Shown: positions 23,963 to 27,850 of the stretch, one piece after another
How positions within the stretch are numbered: position 1 is the first letter of the stretch
Layout: each line of letters starts with the position of its first letter
NCBI GenBank assembly: GCA_041941305.1
Contig: JBGTQJ010000090.1
Span: 1-27,850, forward strand
Reading direction: 5' to 3'
Length of the DNA: 27,850 bases
Source of the DNA: JANSWP01 sp041941305
GTDB lineage: Bacteria > Bacteroidota > Bacteroidia > Chitinophagales > Saprospiraceae
Translations under genes and position numbers: made by a program
The notes under the pieces: generated by a model
Seen by the model: the letters and a program-made list of their open reading frames with translations, nothing else
Database searches by the model: none
What the model was told of the DNA's origin: nothing

Positions 23963-25384
23963 TTACAACAAAAAGCCAATTGGCGGCGAAGGAGAACCTG
24001 GTGTATAAAAGTTACCAATATTTGGTAAAATAGTCGTCAAATCATTTGGTGAAACGCCAAACCAAAGTGCCAATTCTGCAAAAAGTTCATCAGCTGAAGT
24101 AGTTGGAATCAAATTTCCTCGACTACTGATAATCAGCGGATTCCCCGCTACATTCAATTCCGGGAAGGTTCCATAAATCTCTTGCCCTTTTACAGCGCCT
24201 CCTGCAACAATGGAATTTCCTCCCCAGGCATGGTCTGAACCTCGTCCATTAGAAGTGAGCGTTCTTGCAAAATCAGAAATGGTAAAAAGTGTCACATCGT
24301 TTTCCATTCCAATTTCTTTCAATGCATCAAAAAATTCTTTGATGGCTGCACTTACCACACCTAACATAAACTGCTGGTTATTGATCACTTCATTGTGGTG
24401 ATCCCAGCCACCAAAAGTCATGAAGAAGGTTTGGCGATTCATCCCCAAAGTATCTCTGGCAGCAATTACTTTAGCAGTCATGTTGAGATTTTGAGAAAGG
24501 TAATGATCCGAAAAGGAAGTATTGAATGGCTCTACCCCAGCAATCGCATTCTGGAATTCTTCAATAGATTCCATAGATTGATTGGTAAGTGTGCCCAATG
24601 TTTCTTTAAAAATATTGGCATAAGTATAAGTTGCCATATCAGTAATCGCTTCTGTACGCATTCTATTCACAAATCCTGATTCAGACATCCAGATATTGAT
24701 TGGCTCTATTCCCTCAACACCGGTTCCGGAATTCTTTATTGAATACTCTAAGACTGTATTCCCCGATTGAAAAACATTCCGACCGGAAAGAGAAATATTC
24801 ATCGAAATACCTTGATTGGTATTCATCGTTTTCACAATATCTGCCATTCTACCTCCCCAGCCAATTGCTTCCCGGCTTTGTGGAACCGAGGTTTGCCATT
24901 GCTGAATTTGGTCAGAATGAGAGAATAATCCTAAAGGCAATTTCTTCAGACCTGAACGATATTCGGTTTCATTGGCTATAGGTTCTATCAAGGTCCCAAT
25001 GTTTGCCATGTATGCCAACTCTCCTGCTTCAAACATCTGCTGAACACCACTCATACTTGGATGTGCACCATATTCTTTGCCATCACTTGTAATTGGGTTG
25101 ATAGGCAACAAGTCACCTTGAGGTAAAGCCAAATCAGATCTGGTAGCTGCGTATTGAGCATATTCTGAAGCACCTCTAGGAACTAACATGTTGAAAGAAT
25201 CATTTCCTCCTGCAAGCAAAATGCAAACCAAAGCTTTATAATCAGGCGGTGGACTAAGAGAAGTGCCAATCATTTTGTTTGCCATGATGAGATTGGCAAC
25301 AGAAGAAAGCAAAGTGGTTGAACCTAAAGCAGCACAGCTAGCTTCTCCTATGAATTGTCTACGGGAAATATTTCGGCGTCCCAT
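23963..25384 (-). CDS. DUF1501 family protein with Tat-type signal
   Basis: This 473-residue exported protein of the DUF1501 family is related in fold to alkaline phosphatase/sulfatase enzymes; no reaction is established. The N-terminus RRNISRRQFIG followed by a hydrophobic Ala/Leu stretch is a twin-arginine signal, implying folded export to the periplasm. Family blocks include CILLAGGNDSFNMLVP (about 53-68), GAHPSM, GLFSHSDQIQQWQTS (about 152-166) and FFMTFGGWDHH (about 319-329). The block TLFTISDFARTLTSNGRGSDHAWGG is split here as TISDFARTLTSNGRGSDHAW; its Asp and His residues are metal-ligand candidates. The gene follows DUF1800 by 51 bp, the standard pairing of these two families, and precedes the PA14 protein. 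Confidence 0.93.
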   Translation of the reverse strand: MGRRNISRRQFIGEASCAALGSTTLLSSVANLIMANKMIGTSLSPPPDYKALVCILLAGGNDSFNMLVPRGASEYAQYAATRSDLALPQGDLLPINPITSDGKEYGAHPSMSGVQQMFEAGELAYMANIGTLIEPIANETEYRSGLKKLPLGLFSHSDQIQQWQTSVPQSREAIGWGGRMADIVKTMNTNQGISMNISLSGRNVFQSGNTVLEYSIKNSGTGVEGIEPINIWMSESGFVNRMRTEAITDMATYTYANIFKETLGTLTNQSMESIEEFQNAIAGVEPFNTSFSDHYLSQNLNMTAKVIAARDTLGMNRQTFFMTFGGWDHHNEVINNQQFMLGVVSAAIKEFFDALKEIGMENDVTLFTISDFARTLTSNGRGSDHAWGGNSIVAGGAVKGQEIYGTFPELNVAGNPLIISSRGNLIPTTSADELFAELALWFGVSPNDLTTILPNIGNFYTPGSPSPPIGFLL

Positions 25385-25435
25385 TTATTTTTTGTGGTTT
25401 AAATGATTTAATAGTTGTGTAATTTCAGAATCCCA

Positions 25436-27286
25436 TTAACGAATGATTAAATATTCAGGAGACATCATCACCAGGAAGATTGCAGTCCTGGTCCGCTCGA
25501 CGGATCGATTGTCAGGAATTTGGCTCAGTTTACTTTGGATGATATTTTTAGTTGCATCTGACAACTGACCATGAGCTAAAATCAAATCCAATCGCTCGAT
25601 CAATTCACCCATTTCAGAAATTTCATCCAAAGCCAATTCATCAGTCAAATCGAAATTGACTTTTCGGTCATCATCATTGACTTCCCCAGAAAAGAAATCG
25701 CGATACTCCATCACCTGATTTTCTTTCATAATCCAATCATGTAATCTATTGGCGTATCCCAAAATCGTAACAGAATTGGTAATCTGAAATACCGGAGCCA
25801 CCATATCAGCGTCATCAATAGGTCCTATTGGCTGATAGTCAGGTTGGAAGAAATTAAAAACAGATGGAGAAGCTAAAGGGCGCTGGAAAGTCAATTGGTA
25901 AAAATCATCCATATCATTTCTATAGGTACCAGCTGGGCTAAAAGCATTAAATGCTCTACACAATTGAGTATAACGCACCATAGGTTCTCTTAACATTCCT
26001 GAAAAAGGATCATCCACCAAGGAGCAATCTCTTGCTTCCTCATCTAATAAAATAGCTTTGATAACTGCTTTCATGTCTCCTCTTACTCCCAGACCATTAT
26101 CATTAAATGCATTCGCAACTCGATTGATGTATTCTGGAGTTGGATTTGCGGTAACCAACCTTTGAATCAGTAATCGAGCCAGGAATGGTCCTACATTGGG
26201 ATGGTTAAACAAGTTATCCAAAGCATCCTGTACATCTGCCATTCCATCATTTGGTTGTCGATTGGGAATGGTATCTCCATTCAGCAAATATTTTGGACCG
26301 GGTTCATGCCAGAAATTGTTCATTTGCATAGGTATCGTGAAACTCAATTCACTCAAAGGATCTTGTCCAAATAAAAAAGCATCTCCATAGGTCATACCGG
26401 TAAAGACTTTTGCAAATTCTGCAATATCTTCATTATCATATGTAGCAATGGGTTCTCCACCTCCATCTAATTTTCTTGAACCATCATTGTTTAATTCAAA
26501 CAAACCAATGGAAAACAATTGCATGACCTCTCTGGCATAGTTTTCATCAGGAAAACGTAAAAAGTTTGAATCTGCCTTTGGATTGTTGACATGTGTCAAG
26601 TAAACGCCCATGCAAGGGTGAAAAGTTACATCTTCAATGAGATCACGATAATTGCCAAATGCATTCTCAAGCAACATATCATAATAATTCGCCAATCCTA
26701 AAGGCACATCATCAAGTTCGGGAAGCTCAGAGATTACAAAAATCTCGCTTAATGCTAGAGCTACCCTGGCCCTAAGCACATCTGGCTGTGTCATGATATA
26801 TTGCCACCAGGCGGTATGCCAATAATAAACCCTTGGACGCACATTGTTTGGATCTCCACCATTGGTATAAGTAGAGTCCAAAACCATCACCGTAATATCT
26901 TTGGTATAGTCTTCAATGTCCAAGCCTCTGGGTAATGCCATTTGCTCATCAATCCACTGTTCATAAGTTTTTTGTGAGGTAGCCACAATGGTTTCATAGT
27001 CTGCTCCCAGCGTTGCTTGTCCCAAAAACCGGGAAGTTGCTGATAAGTTTGGCAGGAGTCCCAAACCATCTACCGTTTGATCACCCGTACTATTTCCATT
27101 ATTGTCGCTGGTAGTCACCGTCATTCCGCTGTTATTTCCAGAGCCAAGAATGACAGGGCTTTGTGCCATAATGCTTTCTATAAACATTGAAGAACAGCAA
27201 AAAGTAAAAAGAAGTAAATAAATTAGTTTAGTAGTGTTTTTTTGATTCATAGAATCTAAAATTACATTTCCAAAAAATATGTTCAT
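25436..27286 (-). CDS. DUF1800 family secreted protein
   Basis: This 616-residue protein (longest frame) is of the DUF1800 family, whose biochemical role is unknown. It is almost always found with DUF1501, as here. The ATG at 27248-27250 (residue 13) gives a better signal peptide (KLIYLLLFTFCCSSMF, then AQ) and 604 residues; the first ATG at 27284-27286 only adds a hydrophobic lead. Hallmarks are ATSRFLGQATLGADY near the start, YYWHTAWWQYIMTQPDVLRA, the family-defining FLRFPDENYAREVMQLFSIG and the end LVMMSPEYLIIR. It has no transmembrane helix beyond the signal and no T9SS tail. It is the first gene of a four-gene operon; the promoter should lie in 27287-27735. Confidence 0.93.
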   Translation of the reverse strand: MNIFFGNVILDSMNQKNTTKLIYLLLFTFCCSSMFIESIMAQSPVILGSGNNSGMTVTTSDNNGNSTGDQTVDGLGLLPNLSATSRFLGQATLGADYETIVATSQKTYEQWIDEQMALPRGLDIEDYTKDITVMVLDSTYTNGGDPNNVRPRVYYWHTAWWQYIMTQPDVLRARVALALSEIFVISELPELDDVPLGLANYYDMLLENAFGNYRDLIEDVTFHPCMGVYLTHVNNPKADSNFLRFPDENYAREVMQLFSIGLFELNNDGSRKLDGGGEPIATYDNEDIAEFAKVFTGMTYGDAFLFGQDPLSELSFTIPMQMNNFWHEPGPKYLLNGDTIPNRQPNDGMADVQDALDNLFNHPNVGPFLARLLIQRLVTANPTPEYINRVANAFNDNGLGVRGDMKAVIKAILLDEEARDCSLVDDPFSGMLREPMVRYTQLCRAFNAFSPAGTYRNDMDDFYQLTFQRPLASPSVFNFFQPDYQPIGPIDDADMVAPVFQITNSVTILGYANRLHDWIMKENQVMEYRDFFSGEVNDDDRKVNFDLTDELALDEISEMGELIERLDLILAHGQLSDATKNIIQSKLSQIPDNRSVERTRTAIFLVMMSPEYLIIR

Positions 27287-27735
27287 TAACCATGAGGGCT
27301 AAATAACATGCTTCATTCGGTTCAACCTATATTTAACTCACTTTGAAACTTTTCCTCCCGTGTAGTAACCTTTAGGTTATAATAATAAACAGTGTGATTG
27401 TAGTTTGCTTTGCTTTTGATAGAATTGAAAAAGGGAGATTTAGGTGTTAATTTTTCTTTTGAAAAATCTTAAAAAGTCTTAAAAATTTCAGTGCAAATTA
27501 AATATTATTCTTCTTGAAATTCAAGTTTTTGAAGAGATGAATTGTTAAAAAATAAATATTAAATACAAATCAACTTTTTAAACAATTGAAAATCAATCAT
27601 TTATTTTAAATGGGATTTTAGTGTTAGTTTTAAGATTATTTTGGAATAATATTTTTGAATCGCTACCCTAAAGTTCTTAGGTATTTATTTTTTTTCGAAC
27701 AACCACCAAACTATTCTTCAAATTACCCATCAACT
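27287..27735. other. AT-rich intergenic region between divergent genes
   Basis: I see no gene in this stretch. It must hold the promoter of the DUF1800 operon (minus) and that of the partial gene at 27736 (plus). A 14-bp perfect dyad, TAACCT-TT-AGGTTA, lies at 27366-27379, about 80 bp before the DUF1800 start. An imperfect dyad with similar ends (TACCCTAA ... TTAGGTA) lies at about 27663-27683. No clear TAnnTTTG box was found. Confidence 0.6.
27366..27379. promoter_or_regulatory. 14-bp dyad, possible operator upstream of the DUF1800 operon
   Basis: TAACCT and AGGTTA are perfect inverted hexamers separated by TT, centred about 86 bp upstream of the longest DUF1800 start. The position suits a repressor or activator site. 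There is no experimental or family-level support. Confidence 0.3.
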
Positions 27736-27850
27736 ATGTATGAATCTCATCAAAAACATAATGTTATTTTATATACCAAGTCTTTTTCTGTAAGTCAGCA
27801 ATTCTCGCTATTAACAAAAAATCTATATGATACCTATTCAAGCAGCGGAA
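27736..27850 (+). CDS. 5' end of an unidentified gene (partial)
   Basis: An ATG at 27736-27738 opens a frame that runs to the window edge without a stop (38 complete codons; MYESHQKHNVILYTKSF at its start). The composition is protein-like and the gene would be divergent from the DUF1800 operon. The nearest upstream in-frame stop is at 27631-27633. The visible part has no signal peptide, so it may encode a cytoplasmic protein. No family can be named from this length. Confidence 0.5.
   Translation, partial: MYESHQKHNVILYTKSFSVSQQFSLLTKNLYDTYSSSG

Overview
The window looks like chromosomal DNA of a Bacteroidota bacterium, most likely a Saprospiraceae/Lewinella-type member. This rests on several traits: AT-rich DNA, starts without Shine-Dalgarno sequences, a type IX secretion (T9SS) sorting tail on a surface protein, a PorE-like OmpA lipoprotein/anchor architecture, two giant hybrid sensor kinases with Reg_prop/Y_Y_Y sensor regions, and a DUF1800-DUF1501 pair. 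The taxonomic call is inference; no rRNA or marker gene is present.

Layout. 1-4192: the tail of an unidentified gene, a small unknown gene and a hybrid sensor kinase (minus). 4491-8212: plus-strand genes for a coiled-coil protein, a small conserved protein, a CitE/malate-synthase-like aldolase (DUF6986-like) and an XdhC-type molybdenum-enzyme maturation factor. The last two overlap by 4 bp and suggest a purine/ureide catabolic context. 8367-12877: a putative neutral-lipid locus. It holds an actinobacterial-looking gpsA, a convergent WS/DGAT acyltransferase fused to an SCP2-like domain, a divergent coiled-coil (possibly phasin-like) protein and a SARP/BTAD-type regulator. The divergent promoter region between the acyltransferase and the coiled-coil gene carries two outward-facing direct repeats with 11-bp spacing, the spacing known for SARP operators. 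12874-17603: a secreted unknown protein, an HPt protein and a second hybrid sensor kinase, all minus. 18045-20141: a PorE-like protein (TPR, PD40 propeller, regulatory-like domain, OmpA). 20244-27286: a minus-strand operon DUF1800, DUF1501, PA14/T9SS-tail protein, modular secreted fibre-like protein, with gaps of 51-57 bp and a clear intrinsic terminator at its end. The right edge holds a non-coding region and the start of a plus-strand gene.

Most notable non-gene structures: (1) a 35-bp near-perfect palindrome embedded in frame in the XdhC gene, between its two domains; (2) a 128-bp hairpin element just downstream of the PorE-like gene, whose arm differences are G.U wobbles only when read as the minus-strand transcript; (3) the inverted pair of 11-bp-spaced TGTAAC direct repeats; (4) heptanucleotide tandem repeats placed 2-10 nt after three stop codons; (5) phased T-tracts upstream of the coiled-coil gene. 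No tRNA, rRNA, CRISPR array, transposase or integrase was seen.
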